A DNA stretch of 64,000 nt from Gorillibacterium timonense (GTDB lineage: Bacteria; Bacillota; Bacilli; Paenibacillales; NBRC-103111): assembly GCF_001457415.1 (NCBI RefSeq), contig NZ_LN881724.1, forward strand, positions 1-64,000, read 5' to 3'. Shown piece by piece: positions 53,254 to 63,405 of the stretch (position 1 is its first letter; each line of letters opens with the position of its first letter). The position numbers and the translations under genes are program-made. A model generated the notes under the pieces. The model saw only the letters and a program-made list of their open reading frames with translations, was not told the DNA's origin and did no database searches.

Positions 53254-54534
53254 ATGAAGGACCCGAAGCATTACCGTCTTCTGTGGACGGGACAAAGTCT
53301 ATCCAACCTGGCGGACAGCCTGTACATTCTGACCGTCGTCACCATCGTCTACACCCTTACGGGATCGGCGCTGTTCTCTTCGCTGATCCCGCTCGCACGA
53401 GTAGCGGGACAGCTGACCTGCGGCCTGCTCGCTCCGCTGATCATGGACCGGTTCAAGCTGACCTCCTTGATCAAGCTTTCGCAGCTGCTGCAGGTGATTC
53501 TGTTCGGCGTTCTCGTGCTGATCACACGCAGCATGAATACGAGCGGCATCCCGCTCGCTCTTCTGATGGTCGCTCTCTTATCTTTTACCGATGGGATTAC
53601 GACACCGGTACGCAATTCGCTCATTCCCCAGTACGCGGGCAAGGATACCCTGCTCAAGGCCAACGGGTTGATGGCGACCACCGACCAGATGGTGCTGATG
53701 CTCGGCTGGGCCGGAGGAGGCGTTCTCGTCAGCCGAATCGGCGGTCCTGCGGCGATGCTGTGGATTCTCGCCTTGTACGGCCTGTCGCTCGCTCTGACGT
53801 TACTTCTCCGGGAGCCGATGGCTCAGGCAGAGGCGGCCGTCGATTCCGTTGCTGCAAGAGAGGCTGAAACGGTAGCGGAGGGGCAAGCCACGGCTGAGAA
53901 GCAAAAGACGGCGAGCGCCTGGAGCTCCATCAAGGAGGGCTGGCAGACCATGTGGCGGAACTCCACCCTGCGGCTGATCCTGACCATGGAGATCGTGGAG
54001 GGAGCGGTGGGAGCTTCGTGGATCGGGGCGCTGCTGCTGGTTTATGTAACCGAGCAGATCAAACAAGATACCGAATGGTACGGGTTCCTCAACGGGGGGT
54101 ATTTTGCCGGCGCGATTCTCGGGGGAGTGATCCTCGTCTCGCTGACCAAGCGGCTGATGCGCAACCCGGCTCTGTCGATCATCACAGGCGCGGGAGTGAT
54201 GGGCGTCATGACCCTGATCTTCGCGTACACCACAAGCCCTTGGCTTGCCCTGTTTCTCACCGTGGCCATGGGGCCCTTCCAGCAGGTCCGGGAAGTGACG
54301 CAGAGAACGGTCTTCCAGCAAGCTTGCCCGGAGCCCAAGCTTCCGAAGGTGATGAGTGCCGAGAATACGCTGAATTACACCTTGTTCGGGCTATCCGTAG
54401 TGCTCCTCTCGTGGATGACCGACAGGTTCGGTATCACGTTCGTCTATACGCTGACGGGATTGTTCAGCCTGGTCGTCTGCTTGATCGCAATAATCAACAG
54501 AAACAAGCTTCAAACGCGGGATTCCGCTTCTTGA
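53254..54534 (+). CDS. MFS transporter
   Basis: 426 aa, 12 membrane helices with a hydrophilic central loop of ~40 residues (EAAVDSVAAREAETVAEGQ). It starts MKDPKHYRLLWTGQSLSNLADSLYIL, typical of MFS_3/enterobactin-exporter-like carriers. ATG 53254 follows GGAAAGGA. Substrate unknown. Confidence 0.87.
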   Translation: MKDPKHYRLLWTGQSLSNLADSLYILTVVTIVYTLTGSALFSSLIPLARVAGQLTCGLLAPLIMDRFKLTSLIKLSQLLQVILFGVLVLITRSMNTSGIPLALLMVALLSFTDGITTPVRNSLIPQYAGKDTLLKANGLMATTDQMVLMLGWAGGGVLVSRIGGPAAMLWILALYGLSLALTLLLREPMAQAEAAVDSVAAREAETVAEGQATAEKQKTASAWSSIKEGWQTMWRNSTLRLILTMEIVEGAVGASWIGALLLVYVTEQIKQDTEWYGFLNGGYFAGAILGGVILVSLTKRLMRNPALSIITGAGVMGVMTLIFAYTTSPWLALFLTVAMGPFQQVREVTQRTVFQQACPEPKLPKVMSAENTLNYTLFGLSVVLLSWMTDRFGITFVYTLTGLFSLVVCLIAIINRNKLQTRDSAS

Positions 54535-54574
54535 TGATTACGGTGCTTTTCTTGATAGAGTGTGTGGAGTATTC

Positions 54575-54620
54575 GCATCCATCACACCAATGGCACCAAT
54601 CGCATCCATCGCACCATTCG
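54575..54620. repeat. Short imperfect tandem repeat
   Basis: CGCATCCATCACACCA and CGCATCCATCGCACCA are separated by a CACCAAT stretch, immediately before the RBS of the guanylate-kinase-like gene. Confidence 0.5.
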
Positions 54621-54632
54621 GGAGGCTCTAGA

Positions 54633-55175
54633 ATGAAGCACAACTTACTCGTCTTTCAGGGACCAAGCGCCTCCGGCAAGAATACGCTCCAGGCCCGGCT
54701 GGGCATCCCCCGGGTGATCACCTGGACATCCCGAAGGCCGAGGCCGCATGAAGCGCATGGCGTCGATTATCACTTTTCCACACGGGCAGAGATGGAGATC
54801 GGGATGGAGCGGGGTCAGTTTCTGGAGATGACCGACTACAACGGGCAGCTGTATGGAACCTCACTCGAATCCATCAAGCGGATCATGACGAGCGGCGAGC
54901 GGAGGTCCATCATCCTGGATGTCCATGGAGCACGAAAACTCAAGGAGCTGTATCCGGATCAAGTGCTGCGGATAGGAATCCGCACGGGGATCGAGGATTG
55001 CAGAAGACGCCTTCTGGCCCGGGGATCGGAGGAAGACGCTGTAAAGCGTCTTGCGACCTACGGAGAAGAGGCGGAAGCTCTCACGGAATGCGATCTGATC
55101 ATCGCGAATTCGGATGCGACTAAGAGCACGGCGGAGGCCATCATCGATTATCTACGGAAAGGATTAATGGAGTGA
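54633..55175 (+). CDS. Guanylate kinase-like protein
   Basis: 180 aa. The P-loop is GPSASGKNT (10-18). TWTSRRPRPHEAHGVDYHF matches the GMP-binding TTRxxRxGExxGxDYxF signature with changes. It is probably a paralogue, not the housekeeping gmk, since no rpoZ/coaBC neighbours are present. RBS GGGAGG. It overlaps the helicase gene by 4 bp (GTGA). Confidence 0.82.
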   Translation: MKHNLLVFQGPSASGKNTLQARLGIPRVITWTSRRPRPHEAHGVDYHFSTRAEMEIGMERGQFLEMTDYNGQLYGTSLESIKRIMTSGERRSIILDVHGARKLKELYPDQVLRIGIRTGIEDCRRRLLARGSEEDAVKRLATYGEEAEALTECDLIIANSDATKSTAEAIIDYLRKGLME

Positions 55176-57427
55176 AGGAATCCGATTTTTTCATCCGCCT
55201 GCGCGAGTCGGGCATTACATTGAATGAGGTACAGAAGCAGGCGGTGCTTCATACGGAGGGACCGCTTTTGCTGCTCGCCGCTCCGGGATCGGGCAAGACG
55301 ACGACGATCATATCCCGGATCGGCTATTTGCTCGAAGGCAAACAGATAAACCCTAAGCGGATCAAGGCTCTGTCCTTCAGCCGGGCTTCCGCGCGCGATA
55401 TGAAAGAGCGATTTGAGCACGTGTTTCCCGAGCTGCCTACCGTCGACTTTTCCACGATCCATAGCCTGGCGTTCCAAGTGATGAAGAGGGATTTCCACAA
55501 GAGGGGATTGGATTTCCGGGTTATCGAGGGCGACAGGGACTCGGAGGAGAAGGATGCCGCCGAAGCGGGCCAGCCTCCGCTGTCCAAACGGTTTCTCTTG
55601 CGGAATCTGTATCGCTCCCTTACGGGTGAGAACCTCACCGAGGACCAGATGGAGGAGCTTGCGACAACCATCAGCTGCATCAAGAACAAAAAGCTCCCGA
55701 GGGAGCGCTGGACGAGCGTTCATACGGACGTTCCACAAGCTGCCAAGGCGATGGAAGTCTATGAAGCGTACAAGCTGAGCGGCCCGGATGGCCGGCTGGT
55801 TGATTACGAAGACATGCTGACCTTGGCGGAACAGGCGTTGGAGCGGGACCCCTCGCTTCTCCGGACGTATCAGGAGAAATTCGATTACATCCTCACCGAC
55901 GAAAGCCAGGACACCTCGCTTGTGCAGCACGCGATCATCGAGAAGCTGGCGAGAAGGCACGGAAACCTCTGCGTGGTAGCCGACGATGACCAGAGCATCT
56001 ACGGCTGGCGAGGAGCGGAACCGGACTACCTGCTGGATTTCCGAAAGGTGTATCCGAACGCGGCAGTCCTCTACATGGAGCAAAATTACCGGTCCTCGCA
56101 GGAGATCGTTCACGCCGCTAATGAATTCATTAAGCGCAATAAGAACCGGTACGCGAAGAACATGATGACCCAAAACCCTTCGCAGGAGCCGGTCCTCTTT
56201 CGCAGGTTTTCCGATCATGGCAAGCAGGTGAGCTATCTCGTACAGGAGATTCGCAAGGTGGAGAACTTGGCGGAAGTGGCCGTTCTGTACCGCAACAACT
56301 CGTCCTCCATCGCGCTTATGAATCGGTTCGACCGCGCTGGAATTCCCTTCTTCATGAAGGATTCGGACAACCGGTTCTTTTCCCATTGGGTGGTGGAGGA
56401 TGTCCTCAATTTTATGCGCATGACCTTCACGGAGAAACGACCTGAGCTTCTGGAGAAGATCCATTCGAAGATGAACGGCTACATCAGCAAGCCGCAAATG
56501 GCGGCCTTGAAGGAGCTGGGGGTCGGGGAATCGGTGTTTGACGATTTGCTCGCTCATGGGCTCTTGCAAGATTATCAGATCAAGCCGGTAGCTGAAATTC
56601 GAGATACCTTTCGCAGAATGCGGGGAATGCCTCCGCTTCAAGCGATCCGGGTCATCCGAAACAGCCTGGGGTACGAGAAGGCTCTGGACAAGCTGAGCGC
56701 AAGGCTCGGGTTCAATTGCGAATATCTGCTCGGAATCCTGAACGCGCTCGAAGAGATTGCGGAGCCGCTAGAGACGATGGAGCAGTTCGCGGAGCGGCTG
56801 GCTTATCTGAAGACGGTGCTGCAAAAGGCAAGGCCCAAGAAGGGGCAAGCGGCTGTCACCTTCTCTACCTTCCACAGTGCGAAGGGGCTGGAATTTGAAC
56901 GGGTTTACCTGATCGATCTCGTGGAAGGAACCATTCCGTCCGAGCACGACCGGACTCCCGGTCAGATGGAAGAGGCCGTGCGTCTGTTCTATGTCGGCAT
57001 GACGCGGGCGAAACGGCGCTTGGAGCTGCTCTCCTATCGGAAAAAGGACAAGCAGGACCTGCAAGAGTCGCGCTTTATGGCGGCCGTGCGCAGGATTGTG
57101 AATCCGGAGGAAGCGGAAGACAGACAGGCAAGGCCGTCTCCCGGCGGGGCGGCGGCAAGAGGGAGGCAGGCCGGAAGCAGTCGGACCAAGGGTTCAACGG
57201 AGGGGGCATCCTCTTTGGCGTCTGTTCGATCGAAATATGATGATCCCGAGTACATCGGAAGCATTCCATTCTTGAAGGTCGGAGCGGCTGTCAAGCACGC
57301 GTTGATCGGACGCGGAGTGATTCTGCGGCTGGAAGGCGACGAGATCGAGATTCGTTTCGATTCAGGAGACAGGCGTTTCTCGGTTGGAACCTGTCTGAGA
57401 ATGGAGCTGCTTGATGCCGCTACGTAA
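55172..57427 (+). CDS. UvrD/PcrA-family DNA helicase
   Basis: 751 aa superfamily 1A helicase. Walker A is APGSGKTTT (~37-45), motif II is DYILTDESQDTS, motif III DQSIYGWRGA, motif IV YRSSQEI, motif V TFHSAKGLEFERVYLID and motif VI LFYVGMTRAKRRLELL. A C-terminal PcrA-like extension has a small beta domain (GSIPFLKVGAAVKHALIGRG). The order and identity of the motifs are those of UvrD-type 3'-5' helicases. GTG start coupled to the upstream kinase. Confidence 0.93.
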   Translation: MKESDFFIRLRESGITLNEVQKQAVLHTEGPLLLLAAPGSGKTTTIISRIGYLLEGKQINPKRIKALSFSRASARDMKERFEHVFPELPTVDFSTIHSLAFQVMKRDFHKRGLDFRVIEGDRDSEEKDAAEAGQPPLSKRFLLRNLYRSLTGENLTEDQMEELATTISCIKNKKLPRERWTSVHTDVPQAAKAMEVYEAYKLSGPDGRLVDYEDMLTLAEQALERDPSLLRTYQEKFDYILTDESQDTSLVQHAIIEKLARRHGNLCVVADDDQSIYGWRGAEPDYLLDFRKVYPNAAVLYMEQNYRSSQEIVHAANEFIKRNKNRYAKNMMTQNPSQEPVLFRRFSDHGKQVSYLVQEIRKVENLAEVAVLYRNNSSSIALMNRFDRAGIPFFMKDSDNRFFSHWVVEDVLNFMRMTFTEKRPELLEKIHSKMNGYISKPQMAALKELGVGESVFDDLLAHGLLQDYQIKPVAEIRDTFRRMRGMPPLQAIRVIRNSLGYEKALDKLSARLGFNCEYLLGILNALEEIAEPLETMEQFAERLAYLKTVLQKARPKKGQAAVTFSTFHSAKGLEFERVYLIDLVEGTIPSEHDRTPGQMEEAVRLFYVGMTRAKRRLELLSYRKKDKQDLQESRFMAAVRRIVNPEEAEDRQARPSPGGAAARGRQAGSSRTKGSTEGASSLASVRSKYDDPEYIGSIPFLKVGAAVKHALIGRGVILRLEGDEIEIRFDSGDRRFSVGTCLRMELLDAAT

Positions 57428-57644
57428 GCGATTTGCCAAGGCTATCAGGAGGGTCGGAGCGTTGGTGTCTTGTCCGAATTCGGGACTTGTGTAGAAAAGC
57501 CGACGATTCCGGTAATTCCCTTATTCGTCATGATGGGAAAAGCAGGGATTCCGGCTTTGGCGGTCGAAGTTTATGAGGGAAAGAGGCATTTGAGAATGCC
57601 TCTGCAGAAAAATGTTCACGTGTTCAAAAGAGGAGATGAACGAA

Positions 57645-59465
57645 GTGGCATCAACGGACAGCAAGAATAGCTTGATTGGAGAGATTGTGGGGAGGATGGA
57701 ACCGCCGGGCCTTCATCTGTACGCCTCCGAGTCGGATTGGGAAGCCTTCTGGAACGCTTTCCGGCAGGAGGAGGCGTATCGGCTCGACAGGGAAGAGGTG
57801 CTGTCAGAAGGAAAACGGCTGCTGGGTTCCTCCATTCCGGAGCTGACCTATTCGCTCTTCGCCATCTTTGCGAAGAAGGGATCGCGGCGCGAGTATGAGC
57901 AAGCTTATTTCGAGCGTAGGAGGAGGCTCAATACCTTCGCCATCCTTTCCCTCTGGATGCCGGATCATGCTGAGTACGAAGCGGCGCTCATGGACAGCCT
58001 ATGGGCGGTCTGCAGCGAATTGACCTGGTGCCTGCCCGCCCATCTCGGGCCGGATGATTCTGCATCCGCTTCCATCGACCTCTTTGCGGCGGAAACCGGC
58101 TTTACCTTGGCCGAAATGAGCGTGCTGTTCGGCACACGGATTCCGCCGATCTTACACCGCCGCATGACCGAGCTCGTGGATGAGCGGCTGTTCCGGCCGT
58201 TCTTAATGAGCGGACCGTTCTTCTGGGAGCAGGTCGAGCACAATTGGTCGGCGGTATGCGCAGGTTCCGTCGGAGCGGCTGCCCTGCTGCTGCTGAAGGA
58301 CGAGGAACGGCTCGCGGCGATCCTGCGGAAGACCGAAAGCAGCATGGAAGCCTACTTGCGCGGGTTCGGGCCGGACGGCGCTTGCCTCGAGGGATTGGGG
58401 TACTGGAATTACGGTTTCGGCTATTTCGTATATTACGCCGATCTGCTGCAGAAGCGCAGCGGCGGGGCGCTGGATTGGTTCCGGCTAGAGAAGGTGAGAG
58501 CCATCGCCACCTTCCAACAGAAGTGCTTTCTCGGGGGAGACGCTGTAGTAAACTTCTCCGACGCGAAGCCTCATGCCAGCGTTCATCTTGGTCTTTCCCG
58601 CTATCTGGCTAGTCGATATGAGGATGTGCAGGCTCCACCAACGGCTCTTCGGGCCGATTTCCGGGAGGACCATTGCAGCCGCTGGGCGTCCGCCTTCCGC
58701 AATCTTCTGTGGCGGGATCGGGCCGCAGGCGGGCGAGACTGGGGACCAGGCAGCTTCTATCTGCAGGATGCAGGATGGTTGATATCCCGGGTAAATGGCG
58801 AAGCAGGTATGGTTGGCTTTGCCGCCAAGGGGGGAAACAATGCCGAGCCGCACAATCACAACGATTTGGGGCAGTTTATCCTGACAGCACGCGGAGAGGT
58901 TTTCTTATCGGACCTCGGGAGCGGCGAGTACACCAAGGACTATTTCCGCGAAGGGCGCTACAGCTACGCGTGCAACGGATCGCAGGGACATTCCGTGCCT
59001 GTACTCAATGGCGGCTTCCAGAAGGCGGGAGCAGAGCATGCTGCCGAAGTTACGGAAGCAGTGATCGGACCGCAAGAAGACCGGTTTGCCGTGGAGCTGA
59101 AGAAGGCGTACGCCTGCGAAGGACTGGACTCGCTCAAGAGGCAGTGGGTCTGGACCAAAGCGGAGTGGCCGCAGCTTGAGCTCACGGACGAATACATCTT
59201 TACGGACGTTCCGGAGAATATCACAGAGCGGTTTGTGTCGCGGCTGCTTCCTGTCGGCGGTGATGGTGTCTATCGCCTAGCCGGGAAGAACGGGTTGACT
59301 CTGACGATCCAATACGATCCCGAGGCTTTCCTTCCCGAGGTCACCGAGCTGACCTACCGAGATCATCATGCACAGGATGCGATTTGGTACACGCTGGATT
59401 TCCATGCCCGGAGGCCGGAAGCTCGCTTCCGCGCCAGCTTCCGATTTCGCTACCACGAGCAATAA
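57645..59465 (+). CDS. Heparinase II/III-family polysaccharide lyase-like protein
   Basis: 606 aa. The N-terminal alpha/alpha-toroid region (~1-330) is followed by the beta-sandwich domain with the family motif EPHNHNDLGQFIL near residue 405 and DLGSGEYTKDYF. No signal peptide, so it probably cleaves imported uronic-acid oligosaccharides in the cytoplasm, giving unsaturated products for the adjacent GH88 enzyme. GTG 57645 is 9 nt after GAGGAG; upstream ATG 57636 abuts the RBS. Confidence 0.85.
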   Translation: MASTDSKNSLIGEIVGRMEPPGLHLYASESDWEAFWNAFRQEEAYRLDREEVLSEGKRLLGSSIPELTYSLFAIFAKKGSRREYEQAYFERRRRLNTFAILSLWMPDHAEYEAALMDSLWAVCSELTWCLPAHLGPDDSASASIDLFAAETGFTLAEMSVLFGTRIPPILHRRMTELVDERLFRPFLMSGPFFWEQVEHNWSAVCAGSVGAAALLLLKDEERLAAILRKTESSMEAYLRGFGPDGACLEGLGYWNYGFGYFVYYADLLQKRSGGALDWFRLEKVRAIATFQQKCFLGGDAVVNFSDAKPHASVHLGLSRYLASRYEDVQAPPTALRADFREDHCSRWASAFRNLLWRDRAAGGRDWGPGSFYLQDAGWLISRVNGEAGMVGFAAKGGNNAEPHNHNDLGQFILTARGEVFLSDLGSGEYTKDYFREGRYSYACNGSQGHSVPVLNGGFQKAGAEHAAEVTEAVIGPQEDRFAVELKKAYACEGLDSLKRQWVWTKAEWPQLELTDEYIFTDVPENITERFVSRLLPVGGDGVYRLAGKNGLTLTIQYDPEAFLPEVTELTYRDHHAQDAIWYTLDFHARRPEARFRASFRFRYHEQ

Positions 59466-59480
59466 GAAGGAGGATCGGCC

Positions 59481-60638
59481 GTGACGGATCAACAGCAGAC
59501 AAGCGCCCCGTTTGGGAAAGGCGAATGGGTGAACGAAGCATGGAATCAGGCGTTAGCCAAAACGCTGCGGAATGCGAAGAGAATCGGTTCGGGATTTCCG
59601 CATGCAAGCAGCGAAGGAGTCTATGATCTCGCGGAGCCGGAGTGGTGGACGGCGGGCTTTTGGCCGGGGATGCTGTGGCTTCTTTACCAGGGGAGCGGCG
59701 AAGAGGATCTGAAGCGGCTCGCCTGCGAATGCGAGAGGAAGCTCGACCGCGTGCTGGATGCGTATGTGCGTCTGGATCACGATCTCGGCTTTATGTGGAC
59801 GCTGACGAGCGTGGCCTCGTATAAGCTCACGGGAGATGAGACCTCTCGAACGAGGGCGCTCAAGGCTGCCAACTATTTGGCGGCTCGGTTTAACCTGAAG
59901 GGCGGATTCATCCGCGCGTGGAATCCCTGGTACGAAGGGGACAGCAATGCGGGGCTCGCCATCATCGACTGCTGCATGAACGTTCCGCTGCTGTTCTGGG
60001 CTTCCCGGACGAGCGGCGATCCTCGTTATGCCCATATAGCCGAAGCGCATATGGACACGGTGGTGAAGCATTTTGTCCGCAGCGACGGTTCCGCGTATCA
60101 CATCGTTACCTTCGATCCGGTGACGGGGGAACGAATCGGGGGACTTGGAGGGCAGGGCTATGCGCCAGAATCCGCATGGTCGCGCGGTACGTCCTGGGCG
60201 ATCTACGGGCTGACGCTGGCTTATCATCATACGGGCAAGTCCGACTATTTGTACGCCGCACAGCGGGTCGCGAATTTCTTCCTGAGCCGCTTGTCGGAAG
60301 ATCATGTACCCGCTTGGGACTTCCGGGCACCCCTCGAACTGCAAGCCCTCCGTGATTCTTCCGCCGGTGCTTGCGCCGCAAGCGGGCTGCTCTTGCTCGC
60401 GGAGAAGGTCGGAGCGGAAGACGGGGCTGTCTACCGGACGAGCGCCGAGCGTATCTTAAAATCGCTGTATGAATCGTATGGCGCATGGGAGGACCCGAAC
60501 GAGGAGGGACTGGTGTTGCACGGGACCAGCCACTACCCCGAACAGCGAAATCTGGACGTTCCCTTGATCTATGGCGATTACTTTTTCGTAGAGGGGCTTG
60601 CCCGTTTGAAGAACGGCGGGCCGTTCTTCTGGGAATAA
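59481..60638 (+). CDS. GH88 unsaturated glucuronyl hydrolase
   Basis: 385 aa, alpha/alpha-barrel. The conserved catalytic-region Asp residues are in RLDHDLGFMW and LAIIDCCMNVPLL, with WTAGFWPGMLW and RGTSWAIYGL typical of the family. It removes the 4,5-unsaturated uronic acid made by lyases, which spontaneously rearranges to 5-keto-4-deoxyuronate, the substrate of KduI encoded nearby. GTG start with GGAGG; 15 bp after the lyase-like gene. Confidence 0.92.
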   Translation: MTDQQQTSAPFGKGEWVNEAWNQALAKTLRNAKRIGSGFPHASSEGVYDLAEPEWWTAGFWPGMLWLLYQGSGEEDLKRLACECERKLDRVLDAYVRLDHDLGFMWTLTSVASYKLTGDETSRTRALKAANYLAARFNLKGGFIRAWNPWYEGDSNAGLAIIDCCMNVPLLFWASRTSGDPRYAHIAEAHMDTVVKHFVRSDGSAYHIVTFDPVTGERIGGLGGQGYAPESAWSRGTSWAIYGLTLAYHHTGKSDYLYAAQRVANFFLSRLSEDHVPAWDFRAPLELQALRDSSAGACAASGLLLLAEKVGAEDGAVYRTSAERILKSLYESYGAWEDPNEEGLVLHGTSHYPEQRNLDVPLIYGDYFFVEGLARLKNGGPFFWE

Positions 60639-60711
60639 GGAGTAACTAAAAATAGGGCGATCAACCGGAACGAAAAGCACGGAGTGGTGACAAGCGGCTC
60701 TCATAAATGAA

Positions 60712-60750
60712 AAACAGGCCAGACCGGGTATTTCCGGTCTGGCCTGTTCG
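60712..60750. terminator. Bidirectional terminator
   Basis: AACAGGCCAGACCGG / CCGGTCTGGCCTGTT with a 6-nt loop and T-rich flank on the minus strand (TTTTTCATTT), between the convergent GH88 and kduD genes. Confidence 0.87.
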
Positions 60751-60772
60751 CGCAAAACTGCCCAACTGCCTG

Positions 60773-61528
60773 TTATCGCGCCATCCAGCCGCCATCCACG
60801 CAGAGAACGTGGCCGTTCACATAATCCGATGCGGCCGAAGCCAGGAAGACAGCCGGTCCTTTGACATCCTCGAGGGTTCCCCAGCGGCCGGCTGGAATCC
60901 GATCGGTGATGGACCGGGTGCGGTCTTCGTCGGAGCGGATCGGTGCGGTATTGTCAGTGGACATATATCCCGGAGCGATGCCGTTCACGTTGATTCCTGA
61001 AGCGGCCCATTCGTTGGCAAACGCTTTGGTCAGCCCGGCGATTCCGTGCTTGCTGGCGGTATACCCCGGCACATTGATGCCGCCTTGATAGGAGAGCATC
61101 GAGCAGATGTTGATCATTTTGCCTGAGCCGCGTTCCAGCATGTGTCTCCCGGCGATCTGCGACAGCAGGAAGGCGGTGCTCAGGTTCAGGTTGATCACGT
61201 CAAACCAATCCTGAGCGCTGTGGTCCTTGGCAGGGGCGCGGCGGATGATCCCTGCGTTGTTCACGAGAATATCGATGTGGCCGGTCAACTTGAGCGACTC
61301 GTCAAAGATGGCTTTCAGCTTGCTGTGGTCGCTCAAATCAGCCTCGATGCCAAGGGCCTTCACTCCGAAGGCTTCCGCTTCATGAACGGTTTCATCGCTG
61401 GAAGTGAGCGAAACGGATACGACATCGGCTCCCGCTTCGGCGAGCGCAAGTGCAATTCCTTGACCGAGCCCACGGGCGCTTCCGGTGATTAGGGCGGTTT
61501 TGCCTTTCAAATCGAACATATGGGACAT
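60773..61528 (-). CDS. kduD: 2-dehydro-3-deoxy-D-gluconate 5-dehydrogenase
   Basis: 251 aa classical SDR. TGSARGLGQG cofactor loop, NNAGIIRRAPAKD (a KduD-typical stretch), Ser in CSMLSYQGG and the YTASKHG Tyr/Lys pair. It reduces 2,5-diketo-3-deoxygluconate to KDG after KduI. Start MSHMFDLKGK follows GGAGA. Last gene of the minus-strand kduI-deoR-kduD unit. Confidence 0.92.
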   Translation of the reverse strand: MSHMFDLKGKTALITGSARGLGQGIALALAEAGADVVSVSLTSSDETVHEAEAFGVKALGIEADLSDHSKLKAIFDESLKLTGHIDILVNNAGIIRRAPAKDHSAQDWFDVINLNLSTAFLLSQIAGRHMLERGSGKMINICSMLSYQGGINVPGYTASKHGIAGLTKAFANEWAASGINVNGIAPGYMSTDNTAPIRSDEDRTRSITDRIPAGRWGTLEDVKGPAVFLASAASDYVNGHVLCVDGGWMAR

Positions 61529-61657
61529 GGAATAATCTCCTTTGTGTAAGTGGAATGGCAAGCCAGTGCGGTTTCGATGGCAGACTTCAGGAGTCGCCAC
61601 GCATGTTGAATTGCCGTTTAGTCGCTCTGCTGCTCTACCGCTCGCCAGGAGAGTCGA

Positions 61658-62416
61658 TCAGCCGCAATCAACCGCCGCTCCGGCTTCACGGAAGGCTTCC
61701 GCCGTTTCGGTGGGAAGTCCGCTGTCCGTCAGGATCAGCTCCACATCGGACAGCTTGGCGAAGGTGCGAAGCGCCGTCCGGCCGAATTTGTGGTGATCGG
61801 CAACGGCGTAGACATGGCGCGCGGTTCGGACGAGCGCTTGCTTGTATTCAAGAGAATCGGTTGTATAGACAGATAGTCCGTGCTCGGGATGAATGGCAGT
61901 GGCCGAGACGAAGGCTTTCTTCAGGTTCAAGTGAGAGATGTAAGCGACAGCTTCCGGTCCGGTCAGGATGTTGCGTACGCGATAACCTCCCGGCACAACG
62001 AGACGGATGTTGTTCTTTGGAATCAGCTCGCGGATGATGTGCAGATCATTGGTGACAACGGTGAGCGGCAGATGGCCGATCGCTCGGGCGATGGCGAGCG
62101 TGGTACTGCCTCCGTCCAGGGCGATGATGTCGTCCGGTTCCAGAAGTGCACAAGCACGGACGGCGATCTCCGCCTTTTCGTCGGAATGGGTGGCGAGCGG
62201 CTGCGCTTGTGTCGGAAGGATACCGAGCTGATCGCTCTGGGCGAGCACGGCTCCGCCATGCACTCGGAGAATGAGCCCGCGCTCTTCGAGCTGGCTCAGA
62301 TCTTCTCGGATGGTTTTGCCTGTGACTCCCAGCTTTTCACTCAGTTCGTTGACTGTAATCTCCTTCTGATTCAAAAGAACTTCCATGATCTTCTCATGTC
62401 GTCGGATCGGATTCAT
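61658..62416 (-). CDS. DeoR/GlpR-family transcriptional regulator
   Basis: 252 aa. The N-terminal HTH is VNELSEKLGVTGKTIREDLSQLEERG, followed by the sugar-phosphate-sensing domain (DGGSTTLAIARAI, VTNDLHIIRELI). Lies between kduI and kduD, so it probably represses this uronate operon, perhaps through the TTCAT/ATGAAC repeats at 63308-63386. Confidence 0.92.
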   Translation of the reverse strand: MNPIRRHEKIMEVLLNQKEITVNELSEKLGVTGKTIREDLSQLEERGLILRVHGGAVLAQSDQLGILPTQAQPLATHSDEKAEIAVRACALLEPDDIIALDGGSTTLAIARAIGHLPLTVVTNDLHIIRELIPKNNIRLVVPGGYRVRNILTGPEAVAYISHLNLKKAFVSATAIHPEHGLSVYTTDSLEYKQALVRTARHVYAVADHHKFGRTALRTFAKLSDVELILTDSGLPTETAEAFREAGAAVDCG

Positions 62417-62449
62417 CGGGTACCTCTGCTTTCGCGGCGTAGTTTCCCT

Positions 62450-63283
62450 CTATTTTAGCAAGTTCATGGGAACGGGGTCCATATCGTCGTAGCGAATATT
62501 GTCGCCTGCCATGCTCCAGATGAAGGTATAATGGCTCGTTCCGACCCCGCTGTGGATCGACCAGCTCGGAGAAATGACAGCTTGCTCGTTATGCATGATA
62601 AGATGGCGGGTTTCCGTTGGCTCTCCCATGAGATGAACGACGAGTGCGTCTTCCGGAAGCTCAAAGTAAAAATACGCCTCCATCCGCCGGGGATGGGTGT
62701 GGGAGGGCATTGTATTCCACATATTTCCGGGCTTCAATTGGGTGAGTCCCATGACGAGCTGGCAGCTCTGAACACCGTTCGCGTGGATCAACCGGTGAAT
62801 GGATCGTTCATTGGAGCTTACAATCGATCCAAGTTTCGCCGATTCAGAAGTTTCCAGGGTCGCTTTCACCGTCGGGTACTCTTTGTGGGCAGGAGCAGAA
62901 TTCAGATAAAATTTCGCTGGATTCGCGCTGTTCGTGCTGAGGAATTTCACTTCCTTCGTTCCTTTACCGACATACAGGCATTCCTTCAAGCCGAGGTCGT
63001 AGGAATTTCCGTCCGCGACAACCATCCCCGGCCCGCCTACGTTGATGATGCCAAGCTCGCGGCGCTCCAGGAAGGATCCGACTCCAAGCTCCTTCAGATT
63101 GGTGGTCAGAACCACTTCTCCGGCAACCGGCATAGCCCCGCCGACGATCATCCGGTCTTCGTGGGTGAGAACGAGCTTCAGCTCGTCTTTGGCGAAGATC
63201 ACCGGAACGTGAAACTCCTTATACAATCGCTCGGTATCGAACTGCTTGACCTCATTTGGATGGGAAGCAAAGCGCCTTTCCAT
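62450..63283 (-). CDS. kduI: 5-keto-4-deoxyuronate isomerase
   Basis: 277 aa cupin enzyme converting 5-keto-4-deoxyuronate to 2,5-diketo-3-deoxygluconate. Zinc ligands lie in MPSHTHPRRMEAYFYF, with VGGAMPVAGEV and SPSWSIHSGVGTSHYTFIW as family landmarks. First gene of the minus-strand unit; RBS AAAGGAGA. Confidence 0.95.
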   Translation of the reverse strand: MERRFASHPNEVKQFDTERLYKEFHVPVIFAKDELKLVLTHEDRMIVGGAMPVAGEVVLTTNLKELGVGSFLERRELGIINVGGPGMVVADGNSYDLGLKECLYVGKGTKEVKFLSTNSANPAKFYLNSAPAHKEYPTVKATLETSESAKLGSIVSSNERSIHRLIHANGVQSCQLVMGLTQLKPGNMWNTMPSHTHPRRMEAYFYFELPEDALVVHLMGEPTETRHLIMHNEQAVISPSWSIHSGVGTSHYTFIWSMAGDNIRYDDMDPVPMNLLK

Positions 63284-63307
63284 GATTACATTCTCCTTTG
63301 GGCTGTG

Positions 63308-63386
63308 GTATGTTCATATACGTACATAATAAACGTTCATATAGTTCATATCAAGTTTAAATGAACATAACAATGTTCGCAATTGA
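63308..63386. promoter_or_regulatory. Cluster of GTTCAT/ATGAAC half-sites between divergent genes
   Basis: ATGTTCATATA, CGTTCATATAG, AGTTCATATC, then AAATGAACATAAC and AATGTTCGC lie in the 122-bp divergent intergenic region. Repeated half-sites in both orientations look like an operator for the DeoR-type regulator controlling both directions. Confidence 0.65.
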
Positions 63387-63405
63387 TCAAAGCGGAGGGT
63401 GAATC

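Noticed and set aside
57470..57670. 66-codon frame before the heparinase-like gene
   Set aside because: TTG start without convincing RBS, out-of-frame overlap with the next gene, no family resemblance.
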